DNA of 64,000 bases. Source: Sphingobium sp. WTD-1. Its GTDB lineage: Bacteria; Pseudomonadota; Alphaproteobacteria; Sphingomonadales; Sphingomonadaceae. Every line of letters begins with the position of its first letter. Within the stretch, counting starts at the first letter, position 1. The stretch is taken from the NCBI RefSeq assembly GCF_030128825.1, contig NZ_CP119127.1, positions 1,860,001-1,924,000 of the forward strand. Reading direction: 5' to 3'. Positions 1 to 9,057 of the stretch are shown here, one piece after another. The translations under genes were made by a program, and so were the position numbers. The notes beneath the pieces were generated by a model. The model was given only the letters and a program-made list of their open reading frames with translations, was not told the DNA's origin and ran no database searches.

Positions 1-1
1 C

Positions 2-550
2 CACCTCACCGCCGCGCCCGCGCCGGTGCGGATCGCGGCCGAGGAGGAAATCCGCCAGATGGAGGCGCTGATCGGCACGACGCTGGATTTCGTCGACAAT
101 GAAAACCGCCCCCGCCTCAAGGAGCCGCTCGACCTTGGCCTGCTGGTCGAGGGGCTGGTCGATGATTTTGCTGACATGGGCCGTGACGTGACCCTGACGG
201 GCGCGGAGCCTGTCATCATCGCGGGTGACATGATCCTGCTCAAGCGGCTGTTCACCAACCTGATCGACAATGCGATCAAATATGGCGACCGCGCGCGGGT
301 GCGGGTGATGCGCGACGAGGGGCGGGCGATCGTCACGATCGAGGATGACGGGCCGGGCATGGAACAGGCCGATATCGCCCGCGCCTTCGAGCCCTTCTAT
401 CGCGGCGAACCTTCCCGCAACCGCAGCACCGGCGGCGTGGGCCTCGGCCTGTCGATCGTCCAGTCGGCGGCGCAGGCGCATCAGGGCCGGGTGCTGCTGG
501 CGCGCGCGCCCGATGGTGGGCTGCGCGCGCAGGTCGAGCTGCCGGTTTAG
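2..550 (+). CDS. Sensor histidine kinase, C-terminal part (cut by window edge)
   Basis: The reading frame is open from the left edge, so the N-terminal sensor part and the phosphoacceptor histidine lie outside the window. What remains is the second helix of the dimerisation domain followed by a complete HATPase_c domain. The N box reads LFTNLIDNAIKYG, then comes the G1 box EDDGPGM, the F box FEPFYRGE and the G2 box GVGLGLSIV. This is the classic layout of an inner-membrane two-component kinase of the EnvZ/OmpR-partner type. The cognate regulator is presumably to the left, outside the window. The gene ends in a REP-like double stem-loop. The signal sensed cannot be told from this fragment. Confidence 0.88.
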   Translation, partial: HLTAAPAPVRIAAEEEIRQMEALIGTTLDFVDNENRPRLKEPLDLGLLVEGLVDDFADMGRDVTLTGAEPVIIAGDMILLKRLFTNLIDNAIKYGDRARVRVMRDEGRAIVTIEDDGPGMEQADIARAFEPFYRGEPSRNRSTGGVGLGLSIVQSAAQAHQGRVLLARAPDGGLRAQVELPV

Positions 551-653
551 AGCGTTTTCTAATCAGGTGGAATCACCTGATGACCAGGAAAACGCGTTAA
601 ACCAAAAACTTAGAGCAACCGATCTGACGCAGTCGGATCGGAATTTGCTCTAA
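551..653. repeat. REP-like intergenic element with two nested stem-loops
   Basis: Two dyads fill the gap between convergent genes. The first pairs 552-559 with 588-595 (GCGTTTTC/GAAAACGC) and, inside it, 562-569 with 574-581 (ATCAGGTG/CACCTGAT) around a GAAT loop. The second pairs 610-618 with 645-653 (TTAGAGCAA/TTGCTCTAA) and 619-624 with 636-641 (CCGATC/GATCGG). The second stem overlaps the stop codon of the minus-strand gene. The symmetric form suggests a dispersed intergenic repeat that also works as a bidirectional terminator. The dispersal itself cannot be shown from one window. Confidence 0.7.
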
Positions 654-2002
654 AGCCCTTCCGCCTCCACCCATTGCGCGCCGGTCAGCGCGCGCGCCAT
701 GTCCCAGCTATGGCGGCGGATATCGGGCACGGCGACGATTTCCCAATGGGCGCCGCGCGTCATCGGCCCGACCACTAGCAACCGCTCCTGCGCGCTGCCG
801 TCGCGCGCGATGGCATGGCCCTGCCGGTTGGTGTCGATGCCGATCGCCAGCGCATCGGGCCGGATCGCGCCGCGATCCGCCAGCCGGCGCAGCAGCACAT
901 CGTCGGCCCGGCCCAGATCGGCCAGCGGCCCGGTGCAATTGACCACCCGCGCCACCCGGATATCCTGCACCTGTTCGCTGCCGCGCGGCCGCCATTGCAC
1001 GATCAGTCCCTCGCCGGCGTCCTGCGCGCCGATGATCCGGCCCGCCGCGATCCGCAGCCGCCCGCTCGCCTGCATCGCGGCGATCCGTTCGGCCACCTGC
1101 GGCGCGATGCGGTGGCGATGCACGTCCCAATAGGGCCGGGCGTGGCGCAGGAAGCGCGCCCGTTCGACCGGGGAGGTGGCCCGCCATATATCCTGGGTGA
1201 AGGGGCGCAGTTCATCGACCGCGCGGCGCCAGCCGACCGCATCGGCCCGCTGGCGGATGGTGCGGACCAGCCCGGCGCAATGGGCGGCCGGCCGTTCGCG
1301 CAGGGCAGGGAAGGGCGTGGCCGGCGCATGGCTGTGCGGCACCAGCCCGCGCCGCGACAGCGCCAGGATCGATCCGCGAAAGCCGGCGCTGTCCAGCGTC
1401 TGCGCGCAGTCCACCGCGGTCAGGCCCGTGCCCAGCAGCAGTATCTTGTCGCTCGGCGTCAGCCCCTCGGCAATGTCCGCGCCCCAGGGCTCGGACACAT
1501 AGAGCGGGGGCGTCTTGTCCCGGAATGGCGGCAGGTCATGCGGCGGCAGATTGCCCGGCGCCAGCGCCACCGCGTCGGCCGTCAGCATCTGACCCGACGC
1601 CAGTTCGACGACACAGCCATCGCCGGTCATGCGGATGTCGACCGCCGCGTCATCGATCACGTCCAGCCGGTCGCCCGCCTCGGCGCGGGTCTTGTCCAGC
1701 AGCGCGGACAGATAGCGGCCATAGGTCGCGCGCGTCGCGAAGCTGGCATCCGACCCGCCGCTCGTTTCCGCCAGCCATTGCGCGAAATGGCCCGGTTGGT
1801 CGGGAAAGGCGCTCATGTTGCCGGCGCGGACGTTGAGCATATGGTCGGGCAGGGCGCTGCCGAACGCGACGCCCTTGCCCAGCCGTTCCGGCCGCCGCTC
1901 GACCAATGTCACCCGCATCGTCCCGTAGCGCAGCAGGTTGATCGCCAGCAGCGTGCCGCTGAACCCGCCACCGACGATGACCAGGTGGGAAACGTGGAAC
2001 AT
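650..2002 (-). CDS. FAD/NAD(P)-binding oxidoreductase-like protein (NAD_binding_9 family)
   Basis: The predicted protein has 450 residues and starts with a Rossmann dinucleotide fold, [13 protein letters not shown] at residues about 6-18, followed by an acidic-end strand VTLVERR. A second motif, [11 protein letters not shown], sits near residue 190. This is the arrangement of FAD-NAD(P)-binding proteins with a duplicated nucleotide-binding fold (Pfam PF13454-like), often annotated as hydroxyacylglutathione-hydrolase-like or amine-oxidase-like with no proven substrate. I chose the ATG at 2002 because GGAGAG lies 9 bases upstream; the ATG at 2011 abuts that sequence and has no spacing. The gene is divergent from the aldehyde dehydrogenase and could share its intergenic control region. 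The substrate is unknown. Confidence 0.78.
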   Translation of the reverse strand: MFHVSHLVIVGGGFSGTLLAINLLRYGTMRVTLVERRPERLGKGVAFGSALPDHMLNVRAGNMSAFPDQPGHFAQWLAETSGGSDASFATRATYGRYLSALLDKTRAEAGDRLDVIDDAAVDIRMTGDGCVVELASGQMLTADAVALAPGNLPPHDLPPFRDKTPPLYVSEPWGADIAEGLTPSDKILLLGTGLTAVDCAQTLDSAGFRGSILALSRRGLVPHSHAPATPFPALRERPAAHCAGLVRTIRQRADAVGWRRAVDELRPFTQDIWRATSPVERARFLRHARPYWDVHRHRIAPQVAERIAAMQASGRLRIAAGRIIGAQDAGEGLIVQWRPRGSEQVQDIRVARVVNCTGPLADLGRADDVLLRRLADRGAIRPDALAIGIDTNRQGHAIARDGSAQERLLVVGPMTRGAHWEIVAVPDIRRHSWDMARALTGAQWVEAEGL

Positions 2003-2123
2003 GGGGGACATCTCTCCGGGCAGGGCAGGGGCTGTCAGATAGAGCAGTCCGTCGGGTCGCTGTCGAGGGGCCGGCACAGGTCGCGCCTTATGCCCGCCTC
2101 ATCCCGCAGACGGGGCGATCCGA

Positions 2124-2136
2124 CCGAAGGTCCAAT
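2124..2136 (+). promoter_or_regulatory. Quinoprotein-regulon box 1 (upstream of aldehyde dehydrogenase)
   Basis: CCGAAGGTCCAAT, 69 bp before the ATG of the ExaC-type gene. It belongs to a set of nine matching 13-mers (consensus near MCCAANGKNCAAT) that precede the alcohol-oxidation genes in this window, always in the direction of transcription. It is probably the binding site of a LuxR-type activator such as the product of 14243-14911. That assignment is an inference. Confidence 0.7.
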
Positions 2137-2205
2137 TGCACCTACACCCTGCTTTGCGTTCTTCTGCGGCGGAAAGACGATCACAAAATCGACCCAGGAG
2201 ACAAG

Positions 2206-3729
2206 ATGATGCTGCAACAGGCGCTGGATAAATTCGCCGGCCAGACCCTGATCCGCGACCGCTACGACAATTATATCGGCGGCCAGTGGACGGCACCGGC
2301 CAAGGGGCAATATTTCGACAATATCTCGCCGGTCACCGGCCAGGTCGTGTGCCAGGTCGCGCGCGGCACGGCGGAGGATATCGAGGCCGCGCTTGACGCC
2401 GCCCATGCCGCCAAGGACGCCTGGGGCAAGATGTCGTCGACCGAGCGGTCGAACATCCTGCTCAAGATGGCCGATCGCATGGAGGCCAATCTCGACCTCA
2501 TCGCGCTCGCCGAGACGATCGACAATGGCAAGCCGATCCGCGAGACCACCCATGCCGACATTCCGCTCGCGATCGATCATTTCCGCTATTTCGCCGGCTG
2601 CGCCCGCGCCCAGGAAGGTTCGATCAGCGAGATCGACCATGACACCATCGCCTATCATTTCCACGAGCCGCTGGGCGTCGTCGGTCAGATCATCCCCTGG
2701 AACTTCCCAATCCTGATGGCGGTGTGGAAGCTGGCGCCCGCGCTCGCCGCCGGCAACTGCATCGTGCTCAAGCCCGCCGAGCAGACGCCGATGTCGATCC
2801 TGGTGCTGCTCGAAGTGATCGGCGATCTGTTGCCGCCCGGCGTGCTCAACGTCGTCAACGGCTTCGGCGTGGAGGCGGGCAAGCCGCTGGCATCGAACAA
2901 GCGGATCAGCAAGATCGCTTTCACCGGCGAGACCACGACCGGCCGGCTGATCATGCAATATGCGTCGGAAAACCTGATTCCCGTCACGCTGGAACTGGGC
3001 GGCAAGTCGCCCAACATCTTCTTCGAGGATGTGATGGATGCGGATGATGATTATTTCGACAAATGCCTCGAAGGCTTCGCCATGTTCGCGCTCAACCAGG
3101 GTGAGGTCTGCACCTGCCCCAGCCGTGCGCTGATCCAGGAATCGATCTACGAGAAGTTCATCGAACGGGCGATCGCGCGGGTAAAGGCGATCAAGCAGGG
3201 CAGCCCGCTCGATCCCTCGACGATGATCGGCGCCCAGGCGTCGAACGACCAGCTCGAAAAGATCCTCTCCTACATCGCGATCGGCAAGGAAGAGGGGGCG
3301 CAAGTGCTGACCGGCGGCGATCGCGCCACCCATGACGGCGAACTGGCTGAGGGCTTCTATGTGACGCCCACCGTGCTCAAGGGCCATAACAGGATGCGCA
3401 TCTTCCAGGAGGAGATTTTCGGCCCGGTGCTGGCCGTCACCACCTTCAAGGATGAAGCGGAGGCGCTCGCCATCGCCAATGACACGCTCTACGGCCTGGG
3501 CGCAGGCGTGTGGACCCGCGACGGCGCCCGTGCCTATCGCATGGGCCGGGGCATCCAGGCCGGTCGCGTCTGGACCAACTGCTACCACGCCTATCCGGCC
3601 CATGCGGCCTTTGGCGGCTACAAGCAGTCGGGCATCGGTCGCGAAAATCACAAGATGATGCTCGACCATTATCAGCAGACCAAGAATCTGCTGGTCAGCT
3701 ACAGCCCCAAGGCGTTGGGCTTCTTCTGA
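2206..3729 (+). CDS. exaC: NAD+-dependent acetaldehyde/aldehyde dehydrogenase, ExaC type
   Basis: This 507-residue protein is a full-length member of the ALDH superfamily and oxidises aldehydes to acids in the cytoplasm. The catalytic cysteine is Cys302 in [10 protein letters not shown]. The general base is a glutamate near residue 263 in [12 protein letters not shown]. The C-terminal segment [17 protein letters not shown] is typical of the ExaC/AldA branch used after PQQ-dependent ethanol oxidation in pseudomonads. AGGAG lies 5 bases before the first of two tandem ATGs, so the start at 2206 is well supported. A regulon box lies upstream, shared with the PQQ dehydrogenase gene. DUF779, its usual genomic partner, follows. 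Two stem-loops separate it from that gene. Acetaldehyde is the likely substrate by family and by the acs gene in the same regulon. Confidence 0.92.
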   Translation: MMLQQALDKFAGQTLIRDRYDNYIGGQWTAPAKGQYFDNISPVTGQVVCQVARGTAEDIEAALDAAHAAKDAWGKMSSTERSNILLKMADRMEANLDLIALAETIDNGKPIRETTHADIPLAIDHFRYFAGCARAQEGSISEIDHDTIAYHFHEPLGVVGQIIPWNFPILMAVWKLAPALAAGNCIVLKPAEQTPMSILVLLEVIGDLLPPGVLNVVNGFGVEAGKPLASNKRISKIAFTGETTTGRLIMQYASENLIPVTLELGGKSPNIFFEDVMDADDDYFDKCLEGFAMFALNQGEVCTCPSRALIQESIYEKFIERAIARVKAIKQGSPLDPSTMIGAQASNDQLEKILSYIAIGKEEGAQVLTGGDRATHDGELAEGFYVTPTVLKGHNRMRIFQEEIFGPVLAVTTFKDEAEALAIANDTLYGLGAGVWTRDGARAYRMGRGIQAGRVWTNCYHAYPAHAAFGGYKQSGIGRENHKMMLDHYQQTKNLLVSYSPKALGFF

Positions 3730-3740
3730 CGGATCCACAG

Positions 3741-3811
3741 CGGAGCGCCCCTTCTCTCTCCTTTCTTGGCGCTCCGCACCTTTGGCGGGCATCCTCCCCC
3801 GGATGCCCGCC
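3741..3811 (+). terminator. Two consecutive stem-loops after the aldehyde dehydrogenase
   Basis: The first stem pairs CGGAGCGCC (3741-3749) with GGCGCTCCG (3768-3776) around an 18-base pyrimidine-rich loop. The second pairs GGCGGGCATCC (3784-3794) with GGATGCCCGCC (3801-3811) around TCCCCC and is followed by T-rich DNA. They may terminate or attenuate transcription between exaC and the DUF779 gene. Confidence 0.6.
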
Positions 3812-3867
3812 AGCTTTGCTTCTGCCAGTTTTGCCTTTGGCGGTTTTGGTTCTGAAGGATCGGATCG

Positions 3868-4260
3868 ATGGCCGATTGTCCTGCCCGCATTCTCGCCACG
3901 CCCGCGGCCGACGCGCTGATCGCGCGCCTGACCGACCAGCATGGCCCGCTGATGTTCCACCAGTCTGGCGGCTGCTGCGACGGTTCGGCGCCGATGTGCT
4001 TCCCGCGCGGCGAGTTCAGGGTCGGCCCGCAGGATGTGCTGCTGGGCCATGTCGCGGGCGATGTGCCGGTGTGGATCGGCGCGGCCCAGTTCGAATATTG
4101 GCGCCATACCCAGGTGACGATCGACGTGGTGCCGGGGCGGGGCGCCGGCATGTCGCTCGAAAGCCCGGAGGGGCAGCGCTTTATCGTCCGCTCGCGCGTC
4201 TTCACCGATGCGGAGGCGGATCTGCTGGAAGCCGCTGGAGAGCCGGCGCGTGGTGGCTGA
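3868..4260 (+). CDS. DUF779 family protein
   Basis: This 130-residue protein matches the DUF779 family in length and in the Cys-rich segment FHQSGGCCDGSAPMCFPRGEF (residues about 30-50), which could bind a metal or cofactor. The function of the family is not established. It is nearly always encoded beside NAD-dependent acetaldehyde dehydrogenases, as here just after exaC, which suggests a role in assembly or regulation of that enzyme. GAAGGA lies 8 bases before the ATG. The last codons overlap the start of the next gene, so translation is probably coupled. Confidence 0.85.
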   Translation: MADCPARILATPAADALIARLTDQHGPLMFHQSGGCCDGSAPMCFPRGEFRVGPQDVLLGHVAGDVPVWIGAAQFEYWRHTQVTIDVVPGRGAGMSLESPEGQRFIVRSRVFTDAEADLLEAAGEPARGG

Positions 4261-5551
4261 GCGGCGCTTCATCGAACATGCGCTGCGTCCGCAGGTGGTG
4301 GGCGAGATGCAGTTGCGCCGCGAGCCCGCGCTGACGGTCCCGGCACGGATGATCCAGCTTGTCCGCCTGCTCGATGCGGGCGCGCGCACGGCGGAACTGG
4401 CGGCCTTGCCCGCCATGCCGGGCGATCTGCGTCCGGGGCATGACAGCCGCCATCGCGAGACCCGGCTGGGCGCCGATATCCATCTTCACTGGGAACAGCA
4501 TAGCGAGGCCAGCACGGTCACCCTGGTGCGCAGCGGCAGCGACCCGGTCGGCTGGGATTTTCCCGACGCGGCCGACGCCCGTGCCGCGATCGCCTGGGCC
4601 GAATATCTGCCGGGTGCGGTGATCCGCGCCGTGCGGCTGGCGATCGTCGCGGATGAGGCCGCCGCTGCAGAGCTGGTGGCCAGTGCCGGGTTCCCGGCGG
4701 GCCAACTCGTCACCTGTCATGTCGGTGGCGGCGCGCGCATCTGGACCGATTTCCGCATCCATGATGATGGCTATGGCCGGATGGTGGTGGCGGCCAATGG
4801 CCTACTGCCCGGCGATCTTGCCCGCTGCGTCCAGCGGCTGCAGGAACTGGGTAATTATCGCAATCTGGCGCTGCTTGGCCTGCCGCCCGCGCGCACGGCC
4901 TGGGCCGATCTCGACTGGCTGGAACAGGCGCTGGAGCAGGTCGGCCGGGCGCTGGCCGCCGGCGAGGTGCGCGACGATGTGCTGCTGGGGCGACTGATCC
5001 AGTTGTCCGCCGACATATTGTCGATCGACAGCGGCTGCGCCTATCGGATGAGCGCGACCGCCGCCTATGGCCGGATCGTCGCCAGTCGCCTCGCCGAACT
5101 GGATGTCGTGCCGATCGCCGGCCATCGCTCGCTCGCCGACTTCACCGAAAGGCGGCTCTGGCCCGCCGTGCGCACCTGCGCGGCGCTGACCGATCGGCTG
5201 GCGCTGCTCAACGGCCGCGCGGCGCAGTTCACCGCCCTGCTGCGCACCCGGATCGAAACCCATATCGAAAACCAGAATGGTCGCCTGCTCGCCTCGATGG
5301 ACCGCAGCGCGCGGATGCAGCTCCAGCTTCAGCAACTGGTCGAGGGGCTGTCGACGGTGGCCGTCAGCTATTATGCGCTGGGCCTGCTCTCCTATCCGCT
5401 CAAGGCCGTGGAAAAGCACTGGCCGCGCCTGTCCGCGACGCTGCTGCTGGGGCTTGCCATGCCATTCGTCGCATTGCTGGTCTTCCACCTGATCCACGGC
5501 GCCAAAAGCCGGCTTGTTTCGCGTGACAGGCCGGTGGAACCCGCTACATGA
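4250..5551 (+). CDS. DUF3422 family membrane-anchored protein
   Basis: About 433 residues, matching the DUF3422 family in length and layout: a long soluble part with predicted helices (heptad-like stretch near MDRSARMQLQLQQLVEGL) and two C-terminal membrane segments, YYALGLLSYPLKAV followed by a linker and TLLLGLAMPFVALLVFHLI. A GTG at 4250 (or 4253) is the likeliest start because GGAGAG lies 7 bases upstream and the start then overlaps the DUF779 stop region. An ATG at 4208 has no such site. The family has no proven function; the layout suggests an inner-membrane protein with a large cytoplasmic domain. Linkage to exaC and DUF779 suggests a tie to aldehyde metabolism, which is inference only. 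Confidence 0.8.
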   Translation: MVAERRFIEHALRPQVVGEMQLRREPALTVPARMIQLVRLLDAGARTAELAALPAMPGDLRPGHDSRHRETRLGADIHLHWEQHSEASTVTLVRSGSDPVGWDFPDAADARAAIAWAEYLPGAVIRAVRLAIVADEAAAAELVASAGFPAGQLVTCHVGGGARIWTDFRIHDDGYGRMVVAANGLLPGDLARCVQRLQELGNYRNLALLGLPPARTAWADLDWLEQALEQVGRALAAGEVRDDVLLGRLIQLSADILSIDSGCAYRMSATAAYGRIVASRLAELDVVPIAGHRSLADFTERRLWPAVRTCAALTDRLALLNGRAAQFTALLRTRIETHIENQNGRLLASMDRSARMQLQLQQLVEGLSTVAVSYYALGLLSYPLKAVEKHWPRLSATLLLGLAMPFVALLVFHLIHGAKSRLVSRDRPVEPAT

Positions 5552-5593
5552 TAATGCCCCAAAGCATAAGAAAATGGGCGATGGGGAGAGACA

Positions 5594-6745
5594 ATGGCGA
5601 CAGGCGCAGGGGTAAGGGCAGGGATAGGATTTGCGTCCTCCCATGCCGATGATCCGTTCGAGGCGATGGCGGATCTGGTGGACCAACTTGGCACGGAGCC
5701 GCTCGCCGGCGCCGTGATCTTCTGTTCCCAGCATTATGACCGGGACAGCCTGGCGCGGGCGATCAACCTGCACAGCGAATGCACCACCGTGATCGGCTGC
5801 ACCAGCTCGGGCGAACTGACCGATGCAGGCTATGATCATGACAGCCTGACCGTGATCGGCTTTCCTGCGGCCGATTTCTGCATGACCTCCCACTGCTTCG
5901 ACGACATCGACAATTTCGATCCCGTCGCCGCGCGCGAAATCGTGCGGGCGCTGGCGGCGCAAGCGGGCCGCGACAGCCGCCGGCTGGGTGGGCTGGTCAA
6001 TCATGTCGCGCTGTTCCTGGTCGACGGCCTCTCGCACCGGGAGGAATTGCTGACCATGACGATCCAGGATGCGCTGGGCGACATTCCGCTGATCGGCGGA
6101 TCGTCCGGCGACGATCTCGCCTTCCGCCAGACCGCGATCTTCGATGGCGGCCGCTTCCATGCCCGTGCAGCCGTGGTGGCGATCCTCTCCTCGACCCGGC
6201 CGATGCACGTCTTCAAAGCGCAGCATTATCAGCCCGGCGCGGCCAAGATGGTGATTACCGGCGCGATCCCGCACGAACGCATCGTGACCGAGATCAATGC
6301 AGAGCCGGCCGCGGCTGAATATCTGCGTCTGGCCGGCCATGCCGGCGAGGAGCTGGGGATGGAATTTTTCGCGGCGCATCCGCCGATGGTCCGGGCCGGC
6401 GGCGAATATCATGTCCGCTCGATCCAGAGCGCCAATGCCGACGGCAGCCTGACCTTCTATTGCGCGATCGACGAGGGGATCGTGCTCAATATCGGCGAGC
6501 CGGTGGATCGGATCGCCGGCATGCGCCAGCTCTTTTCCGACCTGCACGCCCGCGTGGGCGAGGTGGACCGGATCATCGCCTTCGACTGCGTGCTCAACCG
6601 CATCGATGCCGAGCAGCGCCAGATTTCGCGCGATGTTTCCGCCCTTTATGCCGGCAACCGGGTCATCGGCTTCAACACCTATGGCGAGCAATATCATGCG
6701 TTGCACGTCAACCAGACTTTCAGCGGATTGGCGATCGGCCGATGA
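5594..6745 (+). CDS. FIST-domain sensor protein (NosP-like)
   Basis: The 383-residue protein has FIST_N (residues about 20-230, with GAVIFCSQHYD and the conserved VIGCTSSGELTDAGY) and FIST_C (about 240-370). FIST proteins are ligand sensors. The NosP subgroup binds haem and nitric oxide and controls a neighbouring histidine kinase, as with P. aeruginosa NosP and NahK at the ethanol-oxidation locus. Here too the stop codon overlaps the ATG of a PAS-containing hybrid kinase (ATGA), so the two are translationally coupled and probably act together. GGGGAGAG lies just before the ATG. The ligand is not shown by sequence; haem/NO is an inference from the family and the gene order. Confidence 0.85.
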   Translation: MATGAGVRAGIGFASSHADDPFEAMADLVDQLGTEPLAGAVIFCSQHYDRDSLARAINLHSECTTVIGCTSSGELTDAGYDHDSLTVIGFPAADFCMTSHCFDDIDNFDPVAAREIVRALAAQAGRDSRRLGGLVNHVALFLVDGLSHREELLTMTIQDALGDIPLIGGSSGDDLAFRQTAIFDGGRFHARAAVVAILSSTRPMHVFKAQHYQPGAAKMVITGAIPHERIVTEINAEPAAAEYLRLAGHAGEELGMEFFAAHPPMVRAGGEYHVRSIQSANADGSLTFYCAIDEGIVLNIGEPVDRIAGMRQLFSDLHARVGEVDRIIAFDCVLNRIDAEQRQISRDVSALYAGNRVIGFNTYGEQYHALHVNQTFSGLAIGR

Positions 6746-8991
6746 GCGAGCTGCGCACCGCCCTTGAAACCGACGCGGAGCTGGATGCCCTGCGCGAGGA
6801 GGTGCGCAAGCTGCGCAAGATCAACGGCGCGCTGATGGACCGGGTGGAACGTTCGACCGACATGTCGGCCAACGCCTTTTCCATGTTCGAAACCGCCATC
6901 TCGCTTGAAGCCAAGGTGCGCGACCGGACGCTCCAGCTGGAGGATGCGCTCGGCCGCCTCGCCAAGGCCAATGCCGATCTGGCCGAGGCGCATGCCGATG
7001 CCGACGCCGCGCAGGTGCGCCTGCGCGATGCGATCGAATCGATCAACGAAGGTTTCGTGCTGTTCGATGCCGAAGACCGGCTGATCCTCTATAATGAAGC
7101 CTATCTCGGCTTCTGGCCGCAGGTCGCCGAGCGGCTGGACCAGAATCTGACCTTCCACGACATCGCCCGCATTGCCGCGCACAGCCAGGGGCCGGCCGGG
7201 GCTCAGGTCGCGCCAGATCGCTGGGTGTCGGATCGCCTGGCCAAGCACGGCATCGCCGATGGTGGCCAGGTGCAGCGGCTGGCCGATGGCCGCTGGATAC
7301 AGATCAACGAACTGCGCACCAGCGAAGGCGGCATCGTCGGCATCTATACCGACATTACCGAGGCGAAGGCAGAGGATGCCCGCGCCCGTGCCCGCGAACT
7401 GGCCGAACGCAATGTCGTGCTGCAATCGACGCTCGACAATCTGTCGGAGGGCGTCTGCGTGTTCGACGGCAGTGGGCAACTGGCCGCCTGGAACGACGCG
7501 CTGCGCCGGCTGCTCGCCCTGCCGGAAAATTTCGCTGGCGCGCTCGGCAGTCATGTCGATTTGTTGCGCTGGTGCCGCGAGACGCTGGCGATGGACGATC
7601 AGGGCTGTCTCGACTGGCGCGGCGGCGGCGCGGATCAGCAGGCGATGGTCTGCCTCTGCATCGCCGGGGAACGGCATTTCGAATTGCGCAGCAACGCCAT
7701 GGCCGATGGCGGCCAGGTGTTCGGATTTACCGACGTCACCGACATGTTGCGCGCCCAGGTCAGCCTTCAGGAAACGGCCGAGACGCTGGAACGGCGCGTG
7801 TCGGAACGCACCGGCGAACTGGTAGACCTCAACCGCAAGCTGGAAGGCGAAGTGGCCGAGCGCCGGGCGATCGAGGCAGCGCTGATCGATGCCAAGATCG
7901 TCGCGGAAAAGGCGAACCTGTCCAAGACTCGCTTCCTTGCCGCCGCCAGCCATGACCTGCTCCAGCCGCTCAATGCGGCGCGGCTGTTCGTCGCGGCGCT
8001 GGGCGACCGGCGGCTGGCGCTGCCGACCCGCGCGCTGGTCAACCAGACCTCGACCGCGCTCGACTCGGTTGAGGATCTGCTGGAGGCGCTGCTGGAAATT
8101 TCGCGCCTCGACGCCGGTGCGATCCAGCCGGAAATCGGCCCGTTCCGCATCGATCGGCTGCTCCAGACGCTGAATGTCGAATTTGCCCCCATGGCCCGAT
8201 CGGCTGGCCTTGCCTTCAGGATCGAGGCGCAGCCGCTCTGGGTCGAGACCGACCTGCGCCTGCTGCGCCGCATCCTCCAGAATTTCATCTCCAACGCCAT
8301 CCGCTACACGCCGCGCGGGACGGTCTCGGTCGCCTGCATCCAGCATGACGACCGGGTGGAAATCAGCGTGACCGACAGCGGTCCCGGCATCGCGCCCGAG
8401 CAACAGGCGCTGATCTTCGAGGAATTTCGCCGGCTCGACACCCGCAGCCAGGGCAAGGGGCTGGGCCTCGCCATCGTCAAGCGGGCCAGCGACATGCTCG
8501 GCCACCCCATCACCTTGCGCTCGCAGCCGGGGCAGGGGGCGACCTTCGCCATCGCCCTGCCCATCGGCCAGCCCCAGCGCGAGGAGGATGGCGACACCGG
8601 CCAGCCGACCCGCGACCGGTCGATGCGCGACCTGTCGGTGCTGGTGGTCGACAATGAAAAGCAGATCCAGTCGGGCATGCGCACCCTGCTCACCGGCTGG
8701 GGATGCAGCGTCGTCACCGCCGACGGCTATGACCAGGCGGCCGCGCTGTTCGCCGATGGCCGCCGGCCCGACATCATCCTGGTCGACTATCATCTCAAGG
8801 ACGGGGAAACCGGCGACATGGTCATCACCCGCCTGCACGATCATTTGGGTGCCCGCATACCCGCTGTCATGATCTCGGCCGATCGCGGCGAGCCGCTCAA
8901 GACCCAGCTCGCCGCCGCCAACATCCCCCTGCTCAACAAGCCGGTAAAGCCCGCCCAGTTGCGCGCGCTGCTGCGGACCATGCTGGCATGA
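6742..8991 (+). CDS. PAS-containing hybrid histidine kinase/response regulator (NahK/ErcS-like)
   Basis: 749 residues without an obvious membrane segment, so probably cytoplasmic. Order of parts: a coiled coil (about 1-90, heptads in ELDALREEVRKLRKINGAL), PAS_7 domain 1 (from about 94), PAS_7 domain 2 (from about 227), a second coiled coil, HisKA with His404 in AAASHDLLQPL, HATPase_c with N box ILQNFISNAIRY near 510, and a C-terminal receiver with phosphoacceptor Asp682 in ILVDYHLKDG. The layout matches P. aeruginosa NahK/ErcS proteins that help control ethanol oxidation genes. The start overlaps the FIST gene by four bases. It may phosphorylate the LuxR-type regulator at 14243-14911 directly or through a relay, which is an inference. 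Confidence 0.87.
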   Translation: MSELRTALETDAELDALREEVRKLRKINGALMDRVERSTDMSANAFSMFETAISLEAKVRDRTLQLEDALGRLAKANADLAEAHADADAAQVRLRDAIESINEGFVLFDAEDRLILYNEAYLGFWPQVAERLDQNLTFHDIARIAAHSQGPAGAQVAPDRWVSDRLAKHGIADGGQVQRLADGRWIQINELRTSEGGIVGIYTDITEAKAEDARARARELAERNVVLQSTLDNLSEGVCVFDGSGQLAAWNDALRRLLALPENFAGALGSHVDLLRWCRETLAMDDQGCLDWRGGGADQQAMVCLCIAGERHFELRSNAMADGGQVFGFTDVTDMLRAQVSLQETAETLERRVSERTGELVDLNRKLEGEVAERRAIEAALIDAKIVAEKANLSKTRFLAAASHDLLQPLNAARLFVAALGDRRLALPTRALVNQTSTALDSVEDLLEALLEISRLDAGAIQPEIGPFRIDRLLQTLNVEFAPMARSAGLAFRIEAQPLWVETDLRLLRRILQNFISNAIRYTPRGTVSVACIQHDDRVEISVTDSGPGIAPEQQALIFEEFRRLDTRSQGKGLGLAIVKRASDMLGHPITLRSQPGQGATFAIALPIGQPQREEDGDTGQPTRDRSMRDLSVLVVDNEKQIQSGMRTLLTGWGCSVVTADGYDQAAALFADGRRPDIILVDYHLKDGETGDMVITRLHDHLGARIPAVMISADRGEPLKTQLAAANIPLLNKPVKPAQLRALLRTMLA

Positions 8992-9057
8992 AAGGGGACG
9001 GGGCAGGGTGTACCGCGCCATCTTCCCCCGCACGCAGAATCCCGGTAAGGGCTGGCG

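Noticed and set aside
2035..4416. 793-codon minus-strand open frame opposite exaC and DUF779
   Set aside because: Antisense shadow of genes with clear catalytic motifs; no domain or ribosome-binding site in the frame.
5551..5575. Weak box-like CCCAAAGCATAAG before the FIST gene
   Set aside because: It lacks the CAAT end and lies too close to the start codon compared with the other nine.
8992..9057. Possible preQ1 riboswitch before yhhQ
   Set aside because: The gap is short and shows no pseudoknot-forming pattern of known preQ1 classes.
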